This document shows positions 1 through 12,082 of a stretch of DNA of 64,000 bases, piece by piece. The notes under the pieces are model-generated. The model did not search any database. It saw only the letters and a list, made by a program, of their open reading frames with translations, and was not told the origin of the DNA. Every line of letters begins with the position of its first letter. Within the stretch, counting starts at the first letter, position 1. Origin of the DNA: Brachionus rotundiformis (Eukaryota > Rotifera > Eurotatoria > Ploima > Brachionidae); the NCBI GenBank assembly GCA_016802295.1, contig JAESIW010000090.1, positions 1,288,928 to 1,352,927 of the forward strand, read 5' to 3'. The position numbers and the translations under genes were made by a program.

Positions 1-3000
1 GGAAGTAAACACTTCTGAGTATATTAAGGTATCATCTGGTGACAAAATAGCCATTAATTACACATTTTCCGTGCTCAATTGCAGCGAATATGAGCTACAT
101 GCATTTGTGGAGAAGCAGTATCTGAGTCCCAGTGACAAAATACAAATTGATCCGAATATAGGTAATTAGCTTAAATTAAATAAGAAAAAAAACTTTTTTG
201 GACAATTTTATTATTCGGAAAGAAATATTTCCCAATTTGGTCAATTTTGAAGTTAAAATGGACATTGAAAATAAAAGTATCGAATTCTTGATAAATAACT
301 TGTGGAAATATTGTAGATATAGCCAAATAAGAAAAATTATAAGCGCACCTGTTGAGTGTAATTCGAGCCATTACAATCAAATATTTGAAAGTTTAATGAA
401 TGTATCATCATCAAATTATCTAAATGAGACCATAAACAATGAGTTTATAAAACTAATGACAAATTATAGTTTTGAAGTAATTGTTGAAAAGCAGTTTGAG
501 ACTTCAGTCAAATTGGTCAATAGGACCATATTCATTGAAACAGGTAGAATTTTGACAAAAGATAAGATAATTGAATAATGTTGAAATTTTTTTAAAATTA
601 AGATGGTTTGCCAGTAATTTTGGAATCAATCGATTCTAATGCGAACAAAATATGGTTCCAATTGAGTGACATTGTAGAGTGTACATATTTTAAAATATAT
701 TGTAAATATGGAAATAATGTAACAATAGATACCATTTATGACCAAGAGTTTAACAATGGTTCATGTTCTGATCTTGAGTCCAATCAGCTGTATGATGTGG
801 TCGTGGAGACCAAGAACCATACGGAGACAATCACCTACGTTCAATCAATATTTACAAGTAATTTTTTTATTATCTTTTTAGTCTATTTAAGGTGATAAAG
901 CATACAAAAAAATAATAAAAAGTAAAATTTTATCTGAATATATTTATTCTGATTTTTTATAAGTTTTAAATGTTTGATTTATTTTATTTAGAGATAGTTT
1001 TTATTTTTGAATTAAATTTTATTATTAAATATTGTTTAGTTAATTAAAATATTAGTTTATTTTAATTTAAGAACTAGTTCCAGTTTGGATAATCAGCTTT
1101 GACCAAAATGATGAGCTAAATTTTACCTATAAACTAAATTGTACACAAAACCAATTCGATTCCTATCAGCTGGCATTTAGAGATTTATCGAGCATAGATC
1201 AGTTGTTTGTGAATAGATCACTAATTAGTCAAGGATGTAGCCAATTGGAATATGATATAAATTTTGACTACAAGACTGAATTATTATACGGCTCTTCGTA
1301 CGAAGTCAAAATTCGTACCTTTGGATGCAACCAAACTTGTTCAGCTGTTTCAGAGTCTTTTTATTTTAAGACAAGTTTGATAATTATTTTTTATTAATTA
1401 AATTATTAAAAATTCAACTAGGACTTGACAATTTTCAGCTATTGTCATCACCTGTGTCAACTTTATCAAGTACTAACAACTCAATTTCTCTCAAATTGGC
1501 TACAAATGATCTACCACGTGACCAATACGGCACCATACTTATCTCATGTGCAAACCAATTATCCAACAAGGCTACGTGCATTCCTCACACAGATAACATT
1601 TATTATCTCTTATGCACTTGTTACAATTTAAATTCTAATAGTGAATATCAGATATTTTTACTCAATGAAAAAAAAGACTTTGTACCAGTGCAAAATTATA
1701 TTAAAAATTTTTATACTAGTAATACAATTAATTACTTATTTTAGAGATTGATTTTTAAATTTTAATTTCTTTTCCAGTACCAAATCCGGTCATACTGAAA
1801 CCAATCACTTTCACCGGTCTGATTGGATTCATCAGTTTTGAGCCAAATAACCCGGATCCATTGACGCATCAAATATGCTATATATACAGGACTAGGGAAT
1901 TTTGCTCGCCACTTATTGGCAACAAGTTCAATGGCACTGATAAAGAAGACTTTAAATTTGGAAGTGTTTACACATTTTACATCATTAGCATTGGTTATAA
2001 CAATTTTACAGTAAAGTCAAATGAAAATGAGGTAAAAGTTGGCTTGGACAAAGTTAAAATTCCGTCCAATTACCCAGTATTTAGTTCTGAAAGAATAATT
2101 AGGGTGACATTTGAGCAGGAAAGATTGCCAGAGCAAAACTGGGACTCGATAACTATTAAATGTCAGAGTTTCCAAACTGAGCTAATAAGTAAATGCAGTC
2201 CAATTGGTAAAAACATGACATGTACATGTGACACTCTAATCGAGTCAACTGCCTACAATGTACTCTTATTGACCAATAAAGACGACTTTAATTCAGAAGA
2301 AGTTTTAATCGGACTTGCGTACACAAGTAAATTATCTTGAATTAATCAGCATTTTTTTTTGAATAAATTAATTAATTAATAATTTTAATTGATTGAATTT
2401 TTTTCTAAGAACCTCCTCTGGTGTCATGTAAGATAGATACCAGTGAGAACCTATTTGAGCTTAGTGTTGAATGCTTGCTGGACAAAATCAAAGTCGAATA
2501 TGTGTCCGAATTGGTACTCTATTTGGTAAATGAAGAAAATAAACAGGTGGTCAATGTGACATGTTCAACAGGTGCTTTCCAAAATTGTAACTTACAGAGT
2601 CTAAGATTTTTCACCATATTCAAGTACAACTTTGAAAAGCTAACTCCTGGCACAAACTATTCATTCGAGTCACGCTCTTATTCTTCCAGAATACCAACAA
2701 GTCAATTCAATATGGCAAAGATTAAATTTCAAACAGGTATTGTTTTAGGAGAGAAAAACCATTTTTTTGATAAAATTTTATTCAGATATGGATGGGCCTA
2801 GGCTAGTAAATATTGCGCCAAAATTAAACAATCTAGAAGTCAGGTTCCAACCACCACAGACAGAAAATTATGAGCTCGAGTTTATTTTATATGAATATAA
2901 AAATAATGATTTTAAAATATGCACTCAAATTTTGTATAAAAAAAATGCAAAATTTTCCACAGATTCCATTACTTTTGATTACCAGCTTTCGACCGCTTTT

Positions 3001-5064
3001 AAAGTCGAGTACAAAGTTGGATTTAAAATGAGCAAAATTGGCTTCACAAATAAAGAACAAATATTTGGCCAGTCTTATCGAGTACCCTTTCCAGGTAGAT
3101 AAAAGAAAAAAAAATTTTAATCATCAATCAATAATTTTTTTGTATATATTATTAGGTTATGGTATTGCTTTGTCTACCATTGGAGGCATATTACTGTTCG
3201 TATTACCTGTTCTGGTATTTTTTTTGCTAAGATATCACAGAGAAAAAAAAATCAAGGAGAGAACTTTGGTAAAACCGAACGATTTGCAAAAAATAATTGA
3301 CGACTGGAATGAGCACCAGAATGCAGGCTTGGAAATTGAATGGCTGGTAAGATGGTCTCTCTTAGAAGCTAAATTAGATCAAGAGATAAATAAATTATCT
3401 GTTTATATTTGATAAGATCTGATAACTTAGATACCTGAGAGAATATATTTTTACCATATACTGCTTTGGATGGTTGACTTAAATTCTGAAATAATTAATA
3501 ATTAATTTAAAGACAGTAGACTTGATGAATGATGATATGAAAAATTTTTTAATTTTTATATTTGGTTTTAGATAATTAAAAATTTTAAAATGAAAATTAA
3601 AAAAGCTTTTTTAAATTATCTTTTTAAATTGTAAAAAGATTATTTTTAAAATTTCAAGAGATTAAATAATGAGGCAATCGAGACAGAAATGAAAGAAAAC
3701 TACGAACTATATGGAAATGATAGCGAGAACAGAAACAAAAATAGATACAAAGATATACTGCCGTGTAAATTGAATTGAAAAATTTTATTATCTCATAATA
3801 AATTATTTAATTGTCATTTAGATAAGCATAGTCGGGTTGAGTTATTGACTTTTCAAAATGATGAAGACAATAACCAGGATAATTATTCATCGAACCAATC
3901 TTCCAGCAGCTACTACTTCAACGATGATTACATAAATGCCAACTTTATTCCTGTAAGTCGAGCCATATAGATAAGCACTTACTTTCCTAGTAGACAAAAT
4001 ATCAAAATAATAAAGATAGAAATGCAAATTTATATTCATATAATTTATTTAACTAGCCATTGGTAAAAAAAATTTTTCTGGATATATGGTACCAAATTGG
4101 AAATTATCTTTATATATACAAATTTTGTTTATTTAGCCCATTTAAGATTCGCTCATCAACTTTCTTTAAAAAATTTAAATTTAATTATCGATTTATTAAT
4201 TAAAAAATATTTAAAAAAAAAGGGTCTAGAGAGCGAGTTTCAGTATATAGCCTGTCAAGCGCCACTAAAGAATACATTCAATGACTTCTGGAAAATGATT
4301 TATGAAAGATATATCAGCTTGGTAATAATGCTAGCCAATGTTTATGAGAAGGGATATGGTCAAAATCTTAAAAATTGTGAGGTTTACTGGCCTCAAAAGC
4401 TGAATGAAAAGAGGAGATACGGCGCATTGACCATTTGTGTGACAAAAATAGTGGAACATGAAGATTATGACATTAGATACATATTGATTGAAGCGGACGA
4501 GACCCACAAAGTCCGCCATTACAATTTCAAGTCCTGGCCGGACAAAAAGTACCCAAAAAAAGAGGCACTTTACAATTTTTTAAAGGTGATCCGGACACAG
4601 AGGTTGAAAAGTGATAACAAAGGATCTGTGCTGGTTCATTGCAGGTAATAGAAAGTTGTGTCCAAATTTTTTGTGCTGAAATGAATGTTTTAAGTGCTGG
4701 TATAGGAAGAACTGGCACCTATTTGGCCATTGAATACCTGGCTGAACTAATTCGAAACAAGAAGAATGTTGACATTTACCAAAGAGTGCTTCAAATGAGG
4801 CGCTACAGACCAAAAATGGTTCAAAATTCAGTAAAAACAATTCAAATAAAGATATTTATATTCCTTATAATTAAATTTTGATAATAGATACAGTATAGAT
4901 TTATCTATGAAATGTTAGCCTATATAAATGAACGTCAAAATAAAAAAAGTAAAAATTTTTCATAAAAGATAAATAGATAAATAATTTTTGTGTTGTCAGG
5001 AAGTTTTAAAAGACCAAACGAAGGCTTCACAGACATAAACCATTTTGAACTCGCCACCAAATGA
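1..5064 (+). CDS. Receptor-type protein tyrosine phosphatase, R3-like (FN3 repeats, TM, one PTP domain); 5' partial
   Basis: A membrane phosphatase that removes phosphate from tyrosines of signalling proteins. I read exons 1-161, 223-543, 603-857, 1078-1374, 1422-1718, 1778-2326, 2410-2736, 2786-3094, 3156-3346, 3659-3764, 3822-3952, 4223-4644, 4695-4830, 4888-4948 and 5000-5064; every junction keeps frame and has GT-AG ends. The first eight exons encode about nine divergent FN3-like, N-glycosylation-rich domains, nearly all separated by phase-1 introns. The exon at 3156 encodes the TM helix (YGIALSTIGGILLFVLPVLV). The catalytic domain shows NRYKDILP, DYINANFIP, YIACQAPL, the WPD loop (SWPDKK) and the active-site loop HCSAGIGRT, which is split by the intron at 4645-4694. 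Only one PTP domain is present before the stop at 5062-5064, as in the PTPRB/PTPRJ/Ptp10D (R3) group. The ectodomain evolves too fast to name an orthologue. The start lies outside the window. Confidence 0.88.
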
Positions 5065-5358
5065 AAATCTGTTTAAAGAATGTTAAAAAATTATTTTTGT
5101 TCAAATGTTAATAATTTAAATAAACAAATTTTTATTTTTTAAATTTTTTTATTTTTAATTAATTAATGTTATTAAAAATTAGTAAAAATAATTTCGTCCA
5201 TTTTCACTTTTACCAATGTCGTTGCCTAAATTTTATACTACCAAGACTTAATTTATGTCACCAATAAAATAATTAAATCTTAAATTAAAAAAATAAAATT
5301 TTAAATTAATAAAAGAATATAAAAAAATTGTAAGTTTTTATTATTTATTTTTTTTAAA

Positions 5359-6587
5359 ATGAATTCCAATTGTGAAGTTGTGATAGTGTCAGCACACCGA
5401 ACACCCATAGGAAATTTAAATGGTATTTTTTCTCAATTAAAAGCCGCTGACCTAGGCACCACAGTACTCAAACACATCCTTGGCACTACCAAAACTATAC
5501 CAGATGAAGTAATTATCGGACAGGCACTAACAGCTGGCCAGGGACAAAATCCAGCAAGACAAACGGCTTTAAACGCCGGCTGTCCAAACACAATTGCGGC
5601 TACTACAATAAACATGCTTTGCGGATCTGGTCTCAAGGCATGCGCTCTTGGCTATCAGGCAATTAAATGTGGTGATGCATCTGTAGTTGTGTGCGGAGGC
5701 CAAGAGTCAATGAGCCAAGCTCCACACTGTCTTCATATTAGAAGTGGACACAAGCTAAATGATGTAACCATGCTGGATACAATGATGAATGACGGTCTGG
5801 TGGACGCTTTTAATAATTGTCCAATGGGAAATACTGGTACTTTTTTTTTAAAGATTGGAGATTACTTTTAATTAAAACAAAAAAAAAAGCTGAACATGTT
5901 GCTAAGACTTTTGGCATTAGTCGAGAAGACCAGGACCAATTTGCACTCAATTCTCAGCAAAAGTATCAGACTGCTTTTGCCAGTAATGCTTTTAGTTGTG
6001 AAATAGTGCCTGTCAAAGTGGTCGAAAGACGAGAAGAAAAAATAATAACCAAAGATGAATTTCCACGGGCAAATACAACTTTATCTGCACTTGAAAAACT
6101 TAAACCATGTTTTGTCACCGATGGAACAGTCACTGCCGGAAATTCCTCGGGCATAAATGACGGAGCTGCTCTGCTAATGCTTACTAGCCTAGAAGAAGCC
6201 AATAAGCGCGGTCTAAAGCCCATGGTTCGCATCGTGTCTTGGTCACAACACGGTAATGAACCAATGCTAATGGGAGTGGCTCCCATTGAATGCATCAAAA
6301 AGACTGTCCAAAAAGCCAATTGGTCTATGGACGATATAGACTTGTTCGAAATAAATGAAGCTTTTAGCTCACAGAGTTTGGCCATTTTAAGAGAACTTGG
6401 TCTAGATGCAAACAAAGTGAATGTAAATGGTGGTTCGTTGGCTCTTGGACATCCGATTGGATGCTCTGGTGCCAGAATTTTAGTCACTCTTATCCATACC
6501 ATGATTAGATTGAACAAAAAGAGGGGTCTTGCCGCCTTATGTGTCGGAGGTGGCATGAGTGTAGCAATGTGTGTAGAGGCTTTTTAA
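5359..6587 (+). CDS. Acetyl-CoA C-acetyltransferase (thiolase), cytosolic ACAT2-like
   Basis: Condenses two acetyl-CoA to acetoacetyl-CoA (or the reverse), feeding mevalonate or ketone metabolism. Exons are 5359-5836 and 5890-6587, giving 391 aa, normal for the family. The 53-bp intron falls between MGNT and AEHVA. Thiolase landmarks are all present: N-terminal VIVSAHRTPIG, acyl-accepting Cys in NMLCGSGLKA, NEAFSSQ, the GGSLALGHPIGCSG histidine loop, and the C-terminal proton-donor Cys in ALCVGGGMS. There is no obvious mitochondrial presequence and the C terminus (VEAF) is not a peroxisomal SKL signal, so a cytosolic location is inferred. The start follows an AT-rich leader. Confidence 0.95.
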
Positions 6588-6731
6588 AATTTAATTTATT
6601 CAATTAATTAAATCGAATCAAGTTTAATAAAAATTTTAGCTTTAAAGAATTTATTTTTATTATTACTGGATGTTAAAGTCCAAATAAAAAAAACTAATTA
6701 AAATTTTTAGTTTAATTAAAGAAGAAATAAG

Positions 6732-8462
6732 ATGTCCAAGAAGTCGATTCTTGATGCAGCAACTTTGAGCTTTATATCAGATATGGCCAGGGGTGTTAAG
6801 TCCGATACTGATAAAGAAATGAGCGAGGATGAACCAATTAGCAAGACTGAGCAATTGGCCAACAACTTTGACGCCGATCTCTGTCTCAATTCAGAATCGG
6901 ATGCTAGCAATTTCCAAATTGACACCATTGAAGCCAAAATAGAAAACAACTCTACCAAGACTGAACAGTTTGTTTAATTGAGAGATAATTTAAAAAGTTT
7001 AAATTGAATAAAATAAGGTCTAATGAAGATAAAGAGCCGGTTTTTGAGTTTAAGCTTTTGAGCAAAGCTGAACAAGAGTTCTCGTGTGAAAATTTTCAAA
7101 ATGTTACCAAAGGTTGCAAATGGTAGCTTTTATTCAAGCTTTTTCGATTAAATTTTTTGATGTTTTTCCAAAGGTCTCCGGATGGAAGCTGTATTCTTAC
7201 TAACAGCGAAGACAAAACTTTACGAGTCTTCGATCTAAATGAGAACATGATAAATTCAGAAGAAAAAACTACCAATGAATTGGTAAATACTTTTTTTTTT
7301 AAAAATATATTCTTTATTAAATAAATACACCGAATAAAAAATTTAATAATTAATTACATTTAAATAATAACTAATAATGTTTAGACTCCGAGTCTGAAAA
7401 TGTGTGAGCCTGAAATCATATATGATTATGCATGGTATCCGTACATGAATTCAAGTGATCCAATCACAGCATGGTAGACTCTTAATGTCCAACTTTGGAC
7501 CAGCATTTTCTTTAATTGTAAAAAGTGTTTTTTCAACTTGTAAGGACAACCCGGTTCATTTGTATGATGCATACTCTGGCAAAATTAGATGTTCATACAA
7601 AGGATACAATCATTTGGATGAATTGGTAAATGCCTACTCAATAGCCTTCAATTCATCTGCTACCAAAATCTACTGTGGCTTCAACAAGTGTATCAAAATA
7701 TTCGATATATCTGTACCAGGCAAAAATTACCAAGACATAAAACTTCATGGTAGTAAATAAATAGATTTATCATTTTTATTTATTTTTCTAAATATAATTA
7801 AACAAATTTTATCTCAAAGATGACCAGTACAAGATGCCAGGAATTATTTCTTGTATGGCCTTTTCCAAAGTTTCAAACGGAATCTATGCTGCTGGTTCTT
7901 ATACCAAATTCAGTAACCAAAACACCAATTAATTTATTCAGAGTTAATTTTATTTTTAGTTGGCATATTTGTCGAGTCAACAAACGAGCCAGTTTGTTTG
8001 ATTCAAACTCACAAAGGTGGCCTCACTCATCTAATGTTCTCATCTGATGGCAATAGGCTTTATTCAGGTGCCAGAAAAGACCCAGACCTGTACTGCTGGG
8101 ACATACGCAACCCTGGAAAATTATTACAAATTTTTAGAAGAAATGTGACCAGTAATCAGCGCATTTACTTCGATTTGTATGACAGTGAAAAGTACCTAGC
8201 TAGTGGAAACAATGACGGAAGTGTGTCGTTTTGGAATGGTACTGATTTTGACATAAGCAAGGAAGATGAACCATTGCTGTACAAACTGAATTCACATTAT
8301 GATTGTGTCAATGGTGTGAGCTTTCATCCAACTCTAAAGCTATTGGCAACGAGTTCTGGCGAGCGTAGAATTTACTCAAATTATTCAGACAGCTCGGATG
8401 AAAGTGAATGTGAAGCAACCAAATCGGACATTTCTCTTAAAATTTGGAAACATTCTCTATAA
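6732..8462 (+). CDS. WRAP53/TCAB1-like WD40 protein
   Basis: WRAP53/TCAB1 binds the CAB box of scaRNAs and telomerase RNA and localises them to Cajal bodies. Exons are 6732-6967, 7018-7122, 7174-7282, 7385-7473, 7526-7749, 7820-7912 and 7960-8462; the phases add up to 452 aa. The N-terminal exon is acidic and unstructured, as in the family. WD blades follow with family-specific strings: KGCKWSPDGSCILT (joined across introns), DNPVHLYDAYSG, YNHLDEL, GLTHLMFSSDGNRLYSGARKD, TSNQRIYFDL, CVNGVSFHPTL and LLATSSGERR. Intron 1 uses a GTTTGT donor. The distance to the upstream thiolase stop is 144 bp, same strand. Dyskerin, another component of H/ACA RNPs, lies 7 kb downstream. Confidence 0.93.
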
Positions 8463-8657
8463 AATATTATAAATAAAAAATTATTTTTAAATTTAATTTA
8501 TTTAATTAAATCGATTGAAAACCCTTTTTTATTTAATGATGACTTTGGTATCTTTAAATTAAGTAATGTGGTAAAAAAGGTACAAAAATTGGTACATATT
8601 TTTAATTTAAAATTTATTTCTAAAATCTGAAAAAAATAATTAACAAAAAAAATTATA

Positions 8658-9656
8658 TTAATCTAATAAATTAAAATTGTTATTTAATTTCCTAAGGAAT
8701 GAACAAATAAGTTTCTCAAGGTGTTTGGCCTTTGCTGCCGCAACTTTGACAATTTCCGAATGGTCAGGATCGTGGTCTTGGTAATCAATGGGAGCCATGT
8801 CAGTGATTATTGAACAAGCAAGAACCTTGAGACCACAATAAGCGGCTACAACAGCCTCGTGAGAGGTCGACATGCCAACACAGTCCATGCCAGATGCAAG
8901 ACAGAACTTGGAATCGGCCACAGTTTCATACGAGGGACCACCTATTGTCCCGTAGACCCCTTCGTGGATTGGAATACCCAACTCCTGACTGCATTGTTTG
9001 AACAAATCGCGCAAATTTTTGGTATATAACTTGTTAATTGGGACAAATCGGGGTCCGAATCGGTCATCATTGACGCCAATTAGTGGATTTTTGAGACCAA
9101 GTAGTGGAAGACTCATGTGATCTTTGATCAGCATAATATCGCCCACGTTGAATGCTCGGTTCAAACCACCTGCAGCATTTGTCAACACAACCATCTTGCA
9201 TCCAAGCAATTTGAATATTTTTATTGGCAAAGTACACAATGCCATCGAATATCCTTCAAATGGATGGAAACGACCCTGCATGCACACCACTGGCACTCCG
9301 GACAAATTACCAAAAACTAAATTACCCTTATGGCCCAAAACTTTGTGATAAAAAATTAAGAAAAATAATCATTTTTTTAGTTTCATGTTACCAGTAGTCC
9401 GAGGAAATTCTGGTATTTCGCTATAAGGTATGGAAATGGCATTTTCGACCAAATTTCCAATATCGCCTAGGCCGCTACCACAAACAATGGCCACTGCTGG
9501 TTCAAAATTTACTCTGCTTTTAATTAAATTAGCCATTGATTGGCATTTTTCATAGGTGTAATAGGCGTTCGTGATGGCCTCATGGTTTATAAACTCTCTT
9601 GGTAAATTAAATTCTTTCATATAAGATTCTTTTACTTTATCCTCTGTGCCGTTCAT
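8658..9656 (-). CDS. Trimeric-type purine nucleoside phosphorylase, with Asp at the base-recognition Asn site
   Basis: Cleaves purine nucleosides with phosphate to base and ribose-1-phosphate (purine salvage). Exons are 9656-9392 and 9340-8658, giving 315 aa against about 290 in mammals. Visible motifs: phosphate loop VCGSGLGDIG, QGRFHPFEGY (His about 114), TNAAGGLN, and GPSYETVAD (the Glu that contacts N1, about 227). At the position of human Asn243 (ITNK) this protein has ITDM, an Asp at about residue 269, codon 8799-8801. The sequence otherwise aligns with PNP and not with MTAP. It is convergent with WRAP53; the stops are about 195 bp apart. Confidence 0.95.
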
Positions 9657-10668
9657 TTTTTTTTTATCTAATTTTTTATTATCATTAAAACTTATTTAAA
9701 TGTAGAATTATTAAATTTTATTTTTATTATATAAATTTTATACTTAAAAGTTTATGATGTTGTTGCGGTGTTTTTAATTATGTCTTTGTTTTTGTCATTA
9801 AGTGATCTTTAAACTAAACACATCAACTAAACATGTTTTTTATCTCATATGATAAAATTTTTGCTAATTTAAAACAATAAAATTATATTTTAATATTATT
9901 TTAGATAATTTTTGTCAATTAAATCACATATTCTTGATTTATGTGCACATTAAATTAAAATTATAAGCATTCTTTTGACTAAAATTAGAAAAGATAGTTT
10001 TAAAAAAATAAATTTTATTCTGTAATAAAAGATAGGAACTTTTTTAGTCAATTATTTAATTAAGTCAAAATTTAAATAAAATAAATTGTACCACAAGCAT
10101 TTAATTGTAAGAGATATTAATTAAATTTCTCATTTCTAGTCACGAACCATTGTCTTGAAGACTGAGTTTGGTAAAAATTTTTAGTCACGAGATGCATTGC
10201 CGTATATCTTTTTCTATGATGAAAATGAGACTGATGGTGACAAAAGATGATAAATGAACTTAGCATTTTATAGAAGATTTTAGTGAAAAATTAATAAGTG
10301 GCGATAGAAGGAAATGGTATTTCCAATGGAGATGAATAAGTAGAAAATAAAATTTTGGTAACGATAAAAATCAAGTTGAAATTAATTTATAAGGTATGGT
10401 AAATGTTACTGTCACTTGTAGAGCAATAAAATAATAATTTCTCCCATTTGGTCAACTTGCATCAACAAAAAAAATAATAATTTGATTTTTTAATATTTTT
10501 GCCAACTAATTTAATATGAAATTAATATTTTTTTTCTAAAAAAAATACAAAAATAAAGCTAAAAAATTTAAGACTAAACAACAATAAAATAAATAAACTA
10601 TTATTTTTCCTATTATTAATAAAATAATAAAATGTTCTGACTAGTAGTTTAATAAAATTAAGCCTTTT
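9657..10668. other. Intergenic, AT-rich, no gene seen
   Basis: Between the PNP start and the opsin stop. Repeated poly-A/T runs and TTAATTAA-like words, no ORF with coding character on either strand. The less AT-rich block at 10130-10400 has no recognisable RNA or protein signature. It probably includes the PNP promoter near 9660-9800. Confidence 0.6.
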
Positions 10669-12082
10669 TTATATTGGCAAAGATTGTTTTTCTTCTTTAG
10701 ATGTTGATATTTGAGCTGTGGCTAAAATTAAGAAAAAAAAATATTTTTATTTTTTTTTTGATAAAAGATAAATGATATCTACTTTGCATTAAAGTCAAGC
10801 TATTTTGTTCGTCAATATTCAAGAATTTCTTCTTGAACTTTTTGAGCACTTGTTTGTTTGTGAAAATGTAAATTCCGGAAGACCAGACAAGCGATGCTTT
10901 GGCAAACATTGAGGGAATAGTTGCAGTGAGTGGATCCATTTTTCCATGGTCGAAAAAAGCCGTGTACATGCTGACAATGGCGTATGGCGTCCAACTAACC
11001 ACAAAGCCAGCTTAAAGTAAGCAAAAAAAAATAATGCATGTTCATCTAATTGATCTTGATCTTGTTTACCAATTAGAATTAGAGCTGAGATGGTCAAGTC
11101 CTTTTCAACTCGAATTTTTTTGATCATTTTTCGATCCAAAAAGTTATTTGAATTATTCAAAAACTTTGGCAAATTACGAATCTTGCCAGTCAAAATTTTG
11201 AGTTTAAAAAGAATAAAATTGGTGCTAGATTTACCATTAGAATGAGCTTTGTGTTGGAAAAAATAATAGCTGATAAAGGAAGTGCATAGACAAAAGTGAA
11301 TATTGTGATATTGTAGCTCAGAACATTGAAAGTTCTTAATTTATTTTATTAACTTTTTAACTAATTAAATACTGTTTAATTAATACCTTTCGTTCCATTC
11401 TACACTACAGCTGGTCAAAGTGCCTTCAAGCGAATAGTGAGACCAGCCAAAAACAGGAAGTGAGGCCCATATAACTCCAAACATGGCGCAAAAAAAAATG
11501 ATAATGATTGAAAATTTGTAGTCAAATGTCTTTATACTGAGTGGCTTATAGATAATATAAAACCTAAATAAAAAGTTGAATTTTGTCTCGTAAATGAGCA
11601 GATAATTAAGACCTTTCGAATGATATTGCTGAAAGTAGGTAAACACTAGTGCATCCGATTGAGTACATGGCAAAACCAGCAAAAATGCATCCAGGTTTGT
11701 CAAACATCCATCTTGGAAAAAAGACAACATATAAACACATTAGCCAATTGGCTAATTTTGTTAACTACCTGCACTTAAAATTGCTCACAATGACCATTGG
11801 CAATTCAATTATGGTTCCGACCAGATTACAAACAGTCAATGCGAGCATGAATGCATTCATTGAATTTCTCAATTCTTTAAAATAGACCAAGATCCAAAGC
11901 AATACTGAATTGGCTATTAAGCTCAGGACAGTGATAATGAGACAATAAATTGCAATTATCTGCAATTTGTGGCACTCCACTGTTGGCTCCACATTAAATG
12001 GGTCAAAATTGACCATCGAAAAAGACTCATTGATCATTTTTCTCAATTTTTTTATCAAAGTTAAATTAAAAAATTTTATCAT
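10669..12082 (-). CDS. Opsin (light-sensing GPCR), divergent, seven exons
   Basis: Retinal-binding GPCR. Exons on the minus strand are 12082 (or 12037)-11769, 11711-11613, 11563-11387, 11334-11235, 11181-11070, 11010-10783 and 10721-10669; all phases agree and give 345-360 aa. Two in-frame ATGs exist; the second (12037, followed by NES, a glycosylation sequon) is a plausible start. The chromophore-binding Lys is in TM7 (SMFAKASLVW). The disulfide Cys are in KPGCIFAGF and LTSCSVEW. The TM3 end reads SFERF in place of (D/E)RY. TM6 has SWTPYAIV. The TM7 NPxxY motif is missing (WSSGIYIF). The tail is Ser/Thr-rich. The WTPYAIV and SCSVEW strings suggest a xenopsin, ciliary or peropsin-type opsin; I cannot place it without a tree. 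Confidence 0.9.

Noticed and set aside
5966..6556. 196-codon minus-strand ORF opposite the thiolase
   Set aside because: Shadow of the thiolase frame; the plus-strand reading has complete catalytic motifs.
10130..10400. Possible box C/D snoRNA (ATGATGA near 10216 with a close CTGA)
   Set aside because: Boxes are only about 13 nt apart, there is no terminal stem and no guide with a recognised rRNA target.
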